This document shows positions 25,754-34,521 of a DNA stretch of 64,000 bases, piece by piece (position 1 is the first letter of the stretch; every line of letters starts with the position of its first letter). Made by a program: the position numbers and the translations under genes. A model generated the notes under the pieces. That model saw nothing but the letters and a program-made list of their open reading frames with translations. It was not told where the DNA came from and searched no databases. This DNA comes from Clostridia bacterium (GTDB taxonomy: Bacteria; Bacillota; Clostridia; Christensenellales; Borkfalkiaceae): NCBI GenBank assembly GCA_017465145.1, contig JAFTWU010000001.1, positions 31,252 through 95,251 of the forward strand. The letters run 5' to 3'.

Positions 25754-25872
25754 CAAGGGGTACATGCATAGCCAAATGTTATACATGAGTCTGGCAATTT
25801 AAAGCAAGCCAGGCTTTCGCCAAGATGTTGACTTGCTACGCAATTATTATGCGCATGCTACTCCCTCATAGG
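25754..25872 (-). promoter_or_regulatory. yybP-ykoY (Mn2+) riboswitch aptamer
   Basis: On the minus strand the RNA begins with GAGGGAGTAGC, the conserved 5' L1 element of this class, followed by a first hairpin (GCATGCGCA...TGCGTAGC), then an AAGTC...GGCGAAAGCC...TGGCTTGC arm that closely parallels the known Lactococcus yoaB aptamer, and a 3' strand ending ACCCCTT that closes P1. Its position before a P-type cation ATPase and its downstream terminator agree with the class, which senses Mn2+ and turns export on. Identified by recall of the class, not by a covariance search. Confidence 0.8.
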
Positions 25873-25880
25873 ATATTTTA

Positions 25881-25921
25881 ATATTAGCACGAAAGATTAT
25901 CTTTTGTCAAGACAATCTTTC
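25881..25921 (-). promoter_or_regulatory. Promoter of the riboswitch/ATPase transcript with inverted repeat
   Basis: Minus-strand TTGACA (25905-25910), 18-base spacer, TAATAT (25881-25886). An inverted repeat with 12-bp arms and one mismatch (25891-25902 and 25910-25921, centre 7 bases) covers the -35 box. It also lies 11 bases after the hydA stop codon, so it may be either an operator or the 3' hairpin of the hydrogenase transcript. Confidence 0.7.
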
Positions 25922-25931
25922 CGCTTTTATT

Positions 25932-27617
25932 TTAGTGTTTGCCGTAGTGAACGTGTAAAAGTTCGTGTGCTTCATCTTTGATGATGTTCTTATAAACGTC
26001 GTCTAAGATGGGGTTTTCTTCTGCACGGCGGATAGAAAGAAGTTTATCAGCATCGTATAAGCCTTTAGTTCTTCTAGCCTTGTCTTCTCTCATACCGAAG
26101 GGTTGACCGCCACCGTTGATACAACCACCGGGACAAGCCATAACTTCAATAAAGTCAAAGTGTTCGCCTGCTTTCATTCTCTTAATAACTTTTTCAGCGT
26201 TTGCTAATCCACTAACGACTGCAATATGAATTTTGCCTTCGCCAACGGGAAGGTCGAATTCTTTAATACCGTCCGTGCCACGTTGACCAAGTTTTTCAAT
26301 AGCAAGAAGTTCTGCTCTAGTCTTTTCACTCATAACGCGACGGAGAACTGCTTCGGTAACGCCACCGGTAGTACCGAAAATTACGCCTGCGCCTGATACG
26401 GTGCCGAAAGGCATATCAACTGCTTCTGGTTCTAAGTCTTCAAATAAGATGCCCGCTTCTTTAATCATACGGATTAAACCCTTAGTGGTAAGAACTGCAT
26501 CTACGTTGGGCTTGCCATCTACGTCAAATTCGTGGCGTGCTGCTTCAAACTTTTTAGCAGTACAAGGCATAATTGCAACGTGGAAGGAGTTTTCGCCCTT
26601 TTCCCTTGCTTGTTTTTTCAAGAGTGAAGCCATCATTTGCATGGGTGAACGGCAACTTGAAATATTGGGTAAAAGTTCGGGGTGTTTCTTTTCAGCGTAT
26701 TGAATCCATGCGGGACAGCAAGACGTGATAAGTGGTATGTTTTTGCCAGAATCTAAACGGTCTAAGAATTCTTGGGTTTCTTCCATAACGGTAAGGTCTG
26801 CACCCAAAGAAGTATCGTAAACTTCATCAAAACCCATACGGCGAAGTGCCGTTACGATTTTGCCCATAGCGTTTTCACCGTTAACCGCGCCAAGTTCTTT
26901 GCCGATAGCAACCCTAACTGCAGGTGCAATTTGAACGGTAGTTTTAACGTTTTTGTCTTGTAACGCTTTCCAAATTTTTTCAGCGTCACTATGAAGAACT
27001 AGCGCACCGGTAGGACAAACGGCTACGCATTGACCACAACCTACGCAGGGTGATTCTGCTAGGGGTTTATCAAACGCGGTGCTGATAGTCATTTTTGAAC
27101 CACGGTGAGCAAAGTCGATTGCGCCTACGTTTTGAATTTCGTTACACATTCTTACACAGTCACCACAAAGAATACATTTGCTTGAATCTTTGATGATACA
27201 GGGTGAAGATTTATCTTCTTTTCTTTCGGTATTAGCGTTGGGGAAACGCACGCCTTCAATCTTGAAGCGCATTGCTAAATCTTGCAATTTGCAGTTGCTG
27301 TTTTTGTCGCAAGTGGTACAATCACGGCAATGGTTTGCAAGCAATAATTCCAAAATGTTTTTACGATATTTGCGCAACTTGTCCGTGTTGGTTTTAATTT
27401 CCATACCTGCTTTAGGTGGCGTTGAGCAAGCCGCTTCAAAACCGCCCCATTGGTTTTCTACCATACACATACGGCAAGCACCGTAAACGGAAAGTTCACT
27501 GTAATAGCAGAAGGTGGGCATTTGTACGCCAGCCTTACGGATAAGTTCAAGTAAGTTCTTTTCCCCGTTAATCTCTACGGGAATACCGTCAACTGTTAAA
27601 TACTGTTTGTTTTCCAT
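25932..27617 (-). CDS. hydA: [FeFe]-hydrogenase catalytic subunit of the bifurcating complex
   Basis: This 561-residue protein starts with a [2Fe-2S] domain (FCYYSELSVYGACRMC), a His-Cys [4Fe-4S] site (HCRDCTTCDKNSNC), and a 2[4Fe-4S] ferredoxin domain (CILCGDCVRMC, CVGCGQCVAVCP). The H-cluster motifs TSCCPAW, MPCTAKKFE and EVMACPGGCINGGGQP follow, then the small-subunit segment at the C-terminus. With HydB and HydC it couples NADH and reduced ferredoxin to H2 formation in the cytoplasm. It starts 4 bases after hydB and is the last gene of a five-gene operon. Confidence 0.96.
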   Translation of the reverse strand: MENKQYLTVDGIPVEINGEKNLLELIRKAGVQMPTFCYYSELSVYGACRMCMVENQWGGFEAACSTPPKAGMEIKTNTDKLRKYRKNILELLLANHCRDCTTCDKNSNCKLQDLAMRFKIEGVRFPNANTERKEDKSSPCIIKDSSKCILCGDCVRMCNEIQNVGAIDFAHRGSKMTISTAFDKPLAESPCVGCGQCVAVCPTGALVLHSDAEKIWKALQDKNVKTTVQIAPAVRVAIGKELGAVNGENAMGKIVTALRRMGFDEVYDTSLGADLTVMEETQEFLDRLDSGKNIPLITSCCPAWIQYAEKKHPELLPNISSCRSPMQMMASLLKKQAREKGENSFHVAIMPCTAKKFEAARHEFDVDGKPNVDAVLTTKGLIRMIKEAGILFEDLEPEAVDMPFGTVSGAGVIFGTTGGVTEAVLRRVMSEKTRAELLAIEKLGQRGTDGIKEFDLPVGEGKIHIAVVSGLANAEKVIKRMKAGEHFDFIEVMACPGGCINGGGQPFGMREDKARRTKGLYDADKLLSIRRAEENPILDDVYKNIIKDEAHELLHVHYGKH

Positions 27618-27621
27618 AATT

Positions 27622-29496
27622 TTAGTTCTCCTTTATAGCGTTGAAGGGACAAGCAGATAGACAGCTGCCACAACGGATACACTTGTTAAGGTCAATAGTG
27701 AAAGGTTCTTTAATCTTGCCACTAATAGCGTTAACGGGACATTGACGAGCACACTTAGAACAACCTTTGCAAAGTGCGGGGTCAATTACGATTTGTTTTA
27801 ACTTTTGACATTCGCCTGCGGGACAACGTTTTTCGTAAATGTGGGCTTCGTATTCGTTTCTAAAATACTTAATAGTAGAAAGTACGGGACCTGCTGCCGT
27901 TTTACCAAGACCGCAAAGAGCCATATCGGAAATCATTTCGCCAAGTTCTTGCAATAATTCGATATCGCCGTCACGACCTTCACCTGCAACTATTCTTTCT
28001 AAAATTTCAAGCATACGTTTGGTGCCTTCACGACAAGGTACGCATTTACCGCACGATTCGTTTTGGGTAAAGTTCATAAAGAATCTTGCAACTTCTACCA
28101 TACAGGTCTTTTCATCCATAACAACAAGACCACCAGAACCGATAATCGCGCCTGCTTTCTTTAAAGAGTCGAAGTCAAGGGGTAAATCAAGGTGTTCTTC
28201 AGTTAAGCAACCGCCGGAAGGACCGCCGATTTGAACAGCCTTAAATTTGCCACCGTCACGGATACCGCCACCGATATCAAAAATAACTTCTCTTAAAGTC
28301 GTACCCATAGGAACTTCGATAAGACCTGCGTTTTTGATGTTACCGGTAAGAGCAAAGGTTTTCGTGCCAGAGCTGGTTGCCGTGCCGATTGATTTATACC
28401 ATGCAGAACCTTTATTTATGATGTCCGCAACGTTAGCGTAGGTTTCTACGTTGTTAAGAACGGTGGGTTTATCGAATAAGCCGTGTTCAACCGTTCTTGG
28501 TGGTTTAACCCTAGGCATACCACGTTTACCTTCGATAGATGCGGTAAGTGCTGAGCCTTCACCACAAACGAAAGCGCCTGCGCCACGGTTAATGTGCATA
28601 TGGAAACTAAAGTCCGTGCCCATAATGTTGTCGCCCAAAATACCAAGTTCTTCTGCACAAGCAATAGCGTTTTTAAGTCTTTGTACTGCCAAGGGGTATT
28701 CTGCACGAACGTATATGTAACCTTCGGTAGCACCGGTAGCGATACCAGCGATAATCATACCTTCAAGCATTCTGTGGGGGTCGTCTTCCATAACAGACCT
28801 ATCCATAAATGCGCCGGGGTCACCTTCGTCACCGTTACATACAACGTATTTGGGGAAGTTCTTTTGTCTAGCAACTTGGCTCCACTTTCTACCTGTGGGG
28901 AAACCGCCGCCGCCACGACCACGAAGACCAGATTCGGTAATTTCAGAAACGATTTGGTCGCTAGTCATTTCGGTTAATGCCTTTTCAAATGCGGTGTAAC
29001 CGCCACGTGCAAGATATTCTTCAATAGAAGTAGCGTCTATCTTGTCGCAGTTGTCAAGTGAAACCCTAGTTTGTTTTTTATAGAAAGGAATTTCCTTTTG
29101 TTCTTTATAGATAACGCCGTTTTCTGCGTATGCAAGTCTTTCAATGCATTCGCCTTTAACGATGGTTTTATCAATAATTTCTTCGCAGTCTTCTTCTTTT
29201 ACCTTAACGTAAAGCCAACCTTGTGGTTCGATACGAACTAGTGGACCTACTTCACAGAAACCGTGGCAACCACTCTTTTTAACGCGAACTGAATCGCCGT
29301 GGGGTTCTTTTTCAAGGCTTACGGTAAACTTAACGTTTTTAGCTTGCATAAGTTCTAAAAGTTTATTGTAAACTTTGTTTGCACCTTTACTTACACAACC
29401 TGCACCACCGCAAATGATAACGCGCTTCTTTTCGGCGTCCATAGCCTTTTTACAAACTTCGCGGTATACACGTAATTCTTGTACGTTCTTAAGCAT
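27622..29496 (-). CDS. hydB: Bifurcating hydrogenase flavin subunit (NuoF-like)
   Basis: This 624-residue protein has an N-terminal thioredoxin-like [2Fe-2S] domain (CGGAGCVSKG, SGCHGFCEVGP), the NuoF FMN/NADH core (GRGGGGFPTGRKW, CNGDEGDPGAF), the [4Fe-4S] site SCGKCVPCREG, and two C-terminal ferredoxin clusters (CKGCSKCARQCP, CIRCGSCLSACP). It oxidises NADH at FMN, the site of electron bifurcation. Its first codons overlap the end of hydC by 8 bases, indicating translational coupling. Confidence 0.95.
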   Translation of the reverse strand: MLKNVQELRVYREVCKKAMDAEKKRVIICGGAGCVSKGANKVYNKLLELMQAKNVKFTVSLEKEPHGDSVRVKKSGCHGFCEVGPLVRIEPQGWLYVKVKEEDCEEIIDKTIVKGECIERLAYAENGVIYKEQKEIPFYKKQTRVSLDNCDKIDATSIEEYLARGGYTAFEKALTEMTSDQIVSEITESGLRGRGGGGFPTGRKWSQVARQKNFPKYVVCNGDEGDPGAFMDRSVMEDDPHRMLEGMIIAGIATGATEGYIYVRAEYPLAVQRLKNAIACAEELGILGDNIMGTDFSFHMHINRGAGAFVCGEGSALTASIEGKRGMPRVKPPRTVEHGLFDKPTVLNNVETYANVADIINKGSAWYKSIGTATSSGTKTFALTGNIKNAGLIEVPMGTTLREVIFDIGGGIRDGGKFKAVQIGGPSGGCLTEEHLDLPLDFDSLKKAGAIIGSGGLVVMDEKTCMVEVARFFMNFTQNESCGKCVPCREGTKRMLEILERIVAGEGRDGDIELLQELGEMISDMALCGLGKTAAGPVLSTIKYFRNEYEAHIYEKRCPAGECQKLKQIVIDPALCKGCSKCARQCPVNAISGKIKEPFTIDLNKCIRCGSCLSACPFNAIKEN

Positions 29497-29974
29497 TGGC
29501 TTCTTTCTCCTTTATTTCGTTAATTAAAGCAACGGCGGTGTCGGGCGTCATGGTAGGATAAATTTCATCGTTAACCATAACTGCGGGTGCTGATGAGCAC
29601 GCGCCCAAGCATGATACCGTTTCTACGGTAAACATATAGTCGTCGGTTGTTTTCTTTGCTTCTGAAAGACCAAGTTCCTTTCTTAACGCTTCTAAGATAG
29701 GAATTGATTTTCTTACGTGGCAAGCCGTACCATCGCAAACCTTTACTACGTATTTGCCCTTTCTTTCTAAAGAAAAGTTTTCGTAGAAGGTTGCTACGCC
29801 GTAAATTCTCGCTTCGGGGATATCTAATTTTTCCGCTAAATAGGGAAAAATTTCTCTGGGAAGGTACCTGTAGTGCTCTTGCGCGCGTTGTAAAATTGCA
29901 ATCAACGCTTTTTCTTCGTTGCCGTAATCTTTAATCGCTTGGTCAAGAACTTCAAAGTTGATAGTTTGTTCCAT
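29489..29974 (-). CDS. hydC: Bifurcating hydrogenase NuoE-like subunit
   Basis: This 161-residue protein has the thioredoxin-like [2Fe-2S] fold with CDGTACHVRKS and SCLGACSSAP, the four cluster ligands of NuoE/HydC. The N-terminal helices include EKALIAILQRAQEHYRYLP, the usual NuoE start. It binds HydB. It follows nfnB by 49 bases, and AGAGGT lies before the ATG. Confidence 0.95.
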   Translation of the reverse strand: MEQTINFEVLDQAIKDYGNEEKALIAILQRAQEHYRYLPREIFPYLAEKLDIPEARIYGVATFYENFSLERKGKYVVKVCDGTACHVRKSIPILEALRKELGLSEAKKTTDDYMFTVETVSCLGACSSAPAVMVNDEIYPTMTPDTAVALINEIKEKEANA

Positions 29975-30023
29975 ATGTAACCTCTTAAAAATTTTTTCTT
30001 ATCAAAAACGGTATATCCGTTAA

Positions 30024-31406
30024 TTACTTGTTTTGTAAATACTCGTCGATTGCTTTTGCAGCCGTTTTACCTGCACCCATTGCAAGTATTACCGTTGCTG
30101 CACCCGTTACCGCGTCACCACCAGCGTAAACGCCTTCTTTTGACGTTTTGCCCGTTTCTTCTTCTACAGTAATGCCACCCCAACTTGCAGTATCTAAACC
30201 TTTAGTAGTATCTTTGATTAAGGGGTTTGGTGAAGTGCCAAGTGCCATAATAACGCAGTCAACGTCGATATCGGCAAACGCGCCTTCGATAGCAACGGGG
30301 CGACGACGACCAGATGCATCGGGTTCGCCAAGTTCCATCTTTTGACAACGCATACCTGATACCCAACCGTTTTCATCACCTGCAATTTCAAGCGGGTTGG
30401 TTAAAAGCATAAATTTAATGCCTTCTTCTTTAGCGTGTTCAACTTCTTCGCGCCGTGCGGGGAGTTCTTCTTCCGTTCTACGATATACGATAGTTACGTC
30501 TGCGCCTAAACGCTTTGCACATCTTGCAGCGTCCATAGCAACGTTACCGCCACCGACAACCGCAACTCTCTTACCACGTTGGATAGGAGTGGTAGCATCA
30601 GGTTTATAAGCTTTCATAAGATTTATACGGGTTAAGAATTCGTTTGCAGAGTAAACGCCCTTAAGTGATTCACCCTTGATACGCATAAACTTAGGCAAGC
30701 CTGCGCCAGAGCCAATGAACACCGCTTCGTAACCCATATCGAAAAGTTCGTCAACCGTTAAGGTTTTGCCGATAACTACGTTAGTTTGAACGTCTACGCC
30801 GATTGCCTTTAAGCCTTCAACTTCTTTTTTAACGATATCTTTAGGAAGTCTAAATTCAGGGATACCGTAAACAAGAACGCCACCCGCGGTATGTAACGCT
30901 TCAAAAACGGTTACTGAATAACCCTTTTTAGCAAGGTCGCCTGCGCAAGTTAAACCTGCAGGGCCAGAACCAACGATAGCAACCTTTTTGCCGTTTGCTT
31001 CTGCGGTCAAGGGAACGTCGCAACTGTTTTCGTTATGCCAGTCTGCAACGAAACGTTCTAGTCTGCCGATACCAACCGGTTCAAATTTAATACCCAAAGT
31101 ACATTTGCTTTCGCATTGACTTTCTTGGGGGCATACCCTACCGCATACTGCGGGAAGAGATGAATCTTTTGCAATAATTTGGTAAGCACCTTCAAAATCG
31201 CCTTCCTTGATTTTCGTAATAAAATCGGGGATATTGATGTTTACGGGGCAACCGTTAACGCAAGGTTTATTTTTACAATTTAAACAACGCTTTGCTTCTT
31301 CTATAGCAATTTCCGCGGTATAGCCAAGCGCAACTTCCTTAAAGTTACCCGCCCTAACTATCGGGTCTTGTGCGGGCATTTCGTGTTTTTTAGGATTAAT
31401 AGCCAT
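30024..31406 (-). CDS. nfnB: Nfn large subunit (NADH-dependent ferredoxin:NADP+ oxidoreductase, GltD-like)
   Basis: This 460-residue protein has two N-terminal [4Fe-4S] clusters (CLNCKNKPCVNGCP; CGRVCPQESQCESKC), an FAD-binding GSGPAGLTCAGDLA and an NADPH-binding GGGNVAMDAARCAKRLG. It resembles the glutamate synthase small subunit, but the pairing with nfnA marks it as NfnB, which bifurcates electrons from NADPH to ferredoxin and NAD+ or the reverse. The ATG at 31406 follows GGGGG, and the longer upstream reading is rejected because it overlaps nfnA. Confidence 0.93.
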   Translation of the reverse strand: MAINPKKHEMPAQDPIVRAGNFKEVALGYTAEIAIEEAKRCLNCKNKPCVNGCPVNINIPDFITKIKEGDFEGAYQIIAKDSSLPAVCGRVCPQESQCESKCTLGIKFEPVGIGRLERFVADWHNENSCDVPLTAEANGKKVAIVGSGPAGLTCAGDLAKKGYSVTVFEALHTAGGVLVYGIPEFRLPKDIVKKEVEGLKAIGVDVQTNVVIGKTLTVDELFDMGYEAVFIGSGAGLPKFMRIKGESLKGVYSANEFLTRINLMKAYKPDATTPIQRGKRVAVVGGGNVAMDAARCAKRLGADVTIVYRRTEEELPARREEVEHAKEEGIKFMLLTNPLEIAGDENGWVSGMRCQKMELGEPDASGRRRPVAIEGAFADIDVDCVIMALGTSPNPLIKDTTKGLDTASWGGITVEEETGKTSKEGVYAGGDAVTGAATVILAMGAGKTAAKAIDEYLQNK

Positions 31407-31422
31407 TTTGTTTACCCCCTTT

Positions 31423-32271
31423 TTACGCCTTTTTGAAAAGATTGCAAGTTTCTTCGTGAGCCTTGCGTTCAAAATCAAAGTAAGTTCTGCCACGAGAGAT
31501 TGCTTCGTCAAAATCAACTTCGTAACCGTTGAAATCGGGGCCGTCTACACAAGCGAACTTGGTAACCTTTTTACCGTCTTGATTAAGGGTTAATCTGCAA
31601 CCGCCACACATACCCGTGCCGTCTACCATAATTGGATTCATTGAAACGGTAACGGGAGTGCCGAATTCTTTCGCGGTTAGCGTAACGAATTTCATCATTA
31701 CAAGCGGGCCGATAGTGATAATCATATCAAAATCTTTACCAGCGGATAACATTTCCTTTAGGGGAATAGTAACGTTGCCGTGGCGACCGTAAGAGCCGTC
31801 GTCAGTCATCATAACGAAGTTGTCGCTACAAGCCTTAAATTCGTCTTCTAGAATAACTAGGTCTTTATTACGGAAACCGATAATGCTTGTTACTTCTGCG
31901 CCAAGCCTGTGGAATTCTTGTGCCACGGGCATTGCGATTGCACAACCAACGCCACCGCCAACGATACATACCTTTTTAATGCCGTCGGTATGGGTTGCCG
32001 TGCCTAAAGGACCAACGAAGTCTTGAATATATTCACCTTCTTTTTTGTGGTTAAGAAGTTCTGTAGTTGCGCCAACAACTTGGAATATAATCTTTACGGT
32101 GCCTTCTTCCCTATCGTAACCTGCAACGGTTAGGGGAATTCTTTCGCCGTCTTCGTTAACCCTTAAAATAATAAACTGCCCCGGTAGTGCCTTTTTAGCA
32201 ACCAACGGAGCTTCTATTTCCATTTGGGTAACGGTTGGGTTCAAACTTTTTTTGCGAATAATTTTGTACAT
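31423..32271 (-). CDS. nfnA: Nfn small subunit (PyrK-like FAD/[2Fe-2S] protein)
   Basis: This 282-residue protein belongs to the ferredoxin-NADP reductase/PyrK family: IPLTVAGYDREEGTVKIIFQ (flavin contact), VCIVGGGVGCAIAMP (nucleotide binding) and the [2Fe-2S] ligands in VDGTGMCGGCRLTL...FACVDGP. It is the NAD(H)-binding partner of NfnB and the first gene of the nfn-hyd operon. A perfect -10 and good -35 lie about 100 bases upstream. Confidence 0.93.
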   Translation of the reverse strand: MYKIIRKKSLNPTVTQMEIEAPLVAKKALPGQFIILRVNEDGERIPLTVAGYDREEGTVKIIFQVVGATTELLNHKKEGEYIQDFVGPLGTATHTDGIKKVCIVGGGVGCAIAMPVAQEFHRLGAEVTSIIGFRNKDLVILEDEFKACSDNFVMMTDDGSYGRHGNVTIPLKEMLSAGKDFDMIITIGPLVMMKFVTLTAKEFGTPVTVSMNPIMVDGTGMCGGCRLTLNQDGKKVTKFACVDGPDFNGYEVDFDEAISRGRTYFDFERKAHEETCNLFKKA

Positions 32272-32329
32272 AACGCCATCCCTTTTTATTTTTTTCGCAC
32301 ACTTTTTGGCGCGGTTGCATTAAATTTTT

Positions 32330-32396
32330 CGCACGCGTATAGGCGCACGCGTAATAATGCTTTATATATTATAACTAATAAGAGAGCTAAAGTCAA
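32330..32396 (-). promoter_or_regulatory. Promoter of the nfn-hyd operon with tandem direct repeats
   Basis: Minus-strand TTGACT (32391-32396), 17-base spacer, TATAAT (32368-32373). Just downstream of the expected start site the 10-mer CGCACGCGTA occurs twice (32330-32339, 32344-32353; period 14), which could bind a regulator. Confidence 0.75.
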
Positions 32397-32472
32397 TGGC
32401 AAAAACCGTTATATTACAACATTTTTTTACTTTTTACAGGGAGTTATTGCCATTTTACTCTTATTTTAAGTT

Positions 32473-32500
32473 AAAAGGGGCGCAAATGATTGCACCCCTT
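32473..32500 (-). terminator. Terminator of the iron alcohol dehydrogenase gene
   Basis: Stem AAGGGGCGCAA/TTGCACCCCTT with loop ATGA and one wobble pair, followed on the minus strand by a T-run. Confidence 0.8.
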
Positions 32501-32549
32501 ACTTTGCAATGTAAATTATAGGTTTTAACGTCAATCCGTTAAAAGTTAA

Positions 32550-33716
32550 TTACAAACACATTTTATAAATCTTTTCAATGTCTTGTTGAGTTAACGGCTT
32601 AAATCCGCCAACAGTTTTGCCACCGCACGCTTTATACGCCATAGCGGAAAAATCTTCTTCTTTTATACCCACTTTAGTGAACGTATCATCAAGTGCGCAC
32701 TTGTTAAATAAAAAGTCTGCTAGGCGGTCTATCGCCAAAAAAGCAATTTCAAAATCAGGCAAGTTTTTATCAATATCAAACACGTTTACGCCAAACTGAA
32801 CGTACTTATAAACGTTGGTTTCGTCTAAGCAATATTTAAGCCAACGTGGCGTTAAAATGGCAAGCCCTAGCCCGTGAGTAATATCGTATACGGCGGAAAG
32901 TTGGTGTTCCATTGGGTGACAACTCCACGCCTTTTTCTTACCCCCGTAAGTAAACCCGTTAATTGCCCAACTAGACGCCCACATAAGATTTGCGCGCGCT
33001 TCGTAATCGGTGGGATTTTCAAGAGCAATAGGCGTGTATTTAATAACCGTTTTCATAAGCCCTTCCATAACGGTATCAAGCATATAAAGGTCTTTTTCGG
33101 TGGTAAAATAAGTCTCAATAATATGGCTTAAAATATCGGCAGAACCGCACGCTGTTTGATACTTACTTACCGTATAAGTATTAGTTGGGTCAAGGAAAGA
33201 AACCCTTGGCAATAGTGGGCGTTCTAGTCTGCCTATCTTATCTTGAGTTTCGGGGTTACTTATAACTCCTGCCGTATCCATTTCAGAACCCGTTGCAGAT
33301 AAGGTTAAAATAGTAACGATAGGTAGCGCGTCTTTTACGGGTGCCCACTTGCTAAAAAAGTCCCAAGCATCGTGTTCTACTAGGGCGGCGGCAGCCATCC
33401 ATTTAGTAGCGTCTATCGTAGAGCCACCACCAACGGCAAGCAATACGTCAATGTCCTTTTCTTTGCAAATTTTTGCACCTTGTCTAACGCTTTCTACCCT
33501 TGGGTTAGGCTCTATGCCAGAAAGTTCGTAAACTTCTAAATCAGCGTTTTTCAACTCTTTCATTACGGCGTCGTATAGCCCCGTTCTCTTTATTGAACCA
33601 CCACCATAGGTCAATAAAACGCGTTTACCAAACTTTTTTAATTCTTCGCCTAAATGGCAAAGTTGGTCTTTACCAAAGTATACTTTCGTTGGAATATCGT
33701 AAATAAAATCGTTCAT
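32550..33716 (-). CDS. Iron-containing alcohol dehydrogenase (butanol dehydrogenase type)
   Basis: This 388-residue group III dehydrogenase has GGGSTIDATKWMAA (nucleotide binding), LSATGSEMDTAGV, and the metal histidines in LSHIIE, HPMEHQLS and DITHGLG. It reduces aldehydes or ketones to alcohols with NAD(P)H in fermentation and is closest by eye to the BdhA/YqhD group. It is monocistronic, immediately upstream of the nfn-hyd locus, which fits a role in disposing of reducing power. Confidence 0.92.
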   Translation of the reverse strand: MNDFIYDIPTKVYFGKDQLCHLGEELKKFGKRVLLTYGGGSIKRTGLYDAVMKELKNADLEVYELSGIEPNPRVESVRQGAKICKEKDIDVLLAVGGGSTIDATKWMAAAALVEHDAWDFFSKWAPVKDALPIVTILTLSATGSEMDTAGVISNPETQDKIGRLERPLLPRVSFLDPTNTYTVSKYQTACGSADILSHIIETYFTTEKDLYMLDTVMEGLMKTVIKYTPIALENPTDYEARANLMWASSWAINGFTYGGKKKAWSCHPMEHQLSAVYDITHGLGLAILTPRWLKYCLDETNVYKYVQFGVNVFDIDKNLPDFEIAFLAIDRLADFLFNKCALDDTFTKVGIKEEDFSAMAYKACGGKTVGGFKPLTQQDIEKIYKMCL

Positions 33717-33815
33717 ATTCTCCCCCGATATGTCTTTATACTTTTATTATATCAAACGATAATATTTTAATCAATGGGGATAGAAAAAATTTTATCTCTT
33801 AAGTAAATAAAAGTA

Positions 33816-34352
33816 TTATCGCATATTCTCCATTTCTCTTTGTATTCTTTCGTATACTAAAGTAAGTTCCGTTACACGATTTTGTCCACCGCCCTGCATA
33901 GCGTACGCCCTATTTGCGCAATATAACGCCTTATCGTAATCTTTAATATCACAGTAAGCGGCGGCAAGCGAAGTGAGTAAAGGTGTTGACAAACAAGACT
34001 TAAAAATCTCTTTATTAGCCATCCAAAAATCTATAGCTTTTTGCGGTTGATTAACGTTTCTGTAACAACTTGTAATTATGGGGAAAACCATTTTATAGAA
34101 ATCAAACGATGCGGTAAATTTATTTAGTCCGTATTCAATTACTTCCAAACATTTATGATATTCTTCAGCAAGTTTTAAGTCCTTTAAAAAACTTGATAAT
34201 TCATATTCGTCCATATCCTTATAATTAACGGTTTTAAGGTATGATGCTACAACTTTTTGCGATTCAATTTTGGGAACTTCTAAAAAACTACCGTCATATA
34301 CTTTGCCTTTTTCAAAGTAATAAGTTTGACCTTCAAATTCTATCTTTTGCAT
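33816..34352 (-). CDS. TPR-like helical protein of unknown function
   Basis: This 178-residue cytoplasmic protein has a short N-terminal beta segment (EFEGQTYYFEKGKVYDG), then paired helices with tetratricopeptide-like spacing; YCDIKDYDKALYCANRAYAM is the clearest repeat. There is no signal peptide and no catalytic motif. AAAAAAAGGGG precedes the ATG. It is a single gene and its role is unknown. Confidence 0.7.
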   Translation of the reverse strand: MQKIEFEGQTYYFEKGKVYDGSFLEVPKIESQKVVASYLKTVNYKDMDEYELSSFLKDLKLAEEYHKCLEVIEYGLNKFTASFDFYKMVFPIITSCYRNVNQPQKAIDFWMANKEIFKSCLSTPLLTSLAAAYCDIKDYDKALYCANRAYAMQGGGQNRVTELTLVYERIQREMENMR

Positions 34353-34483
34353 AAAAACACCCCTTTTTTTCTTTATTTTACATGCTTTATAAGACAGTTT
34401 TTGTCATATTAAAACATAAAAATAAAAAAATTCTCAAAAAATTTAATTTTTTTAAGCAAATGGCAAAGTAAAATTTAAAAAAT

Positions 34484-34511
34484 AAAAACAGCCGTTTTCA
34501 CGACTGTTTTA
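34484..34511 (-). terminator. Terminator of the SorE-like gene
   Basis: Stem AAAACAG..CG/CG..CTGTTTT with small mismatches, followed on the minus strand by a T-rich tail. Confidence 0.65.
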
Positions 34512-34521
34512 TCATTTTGTT

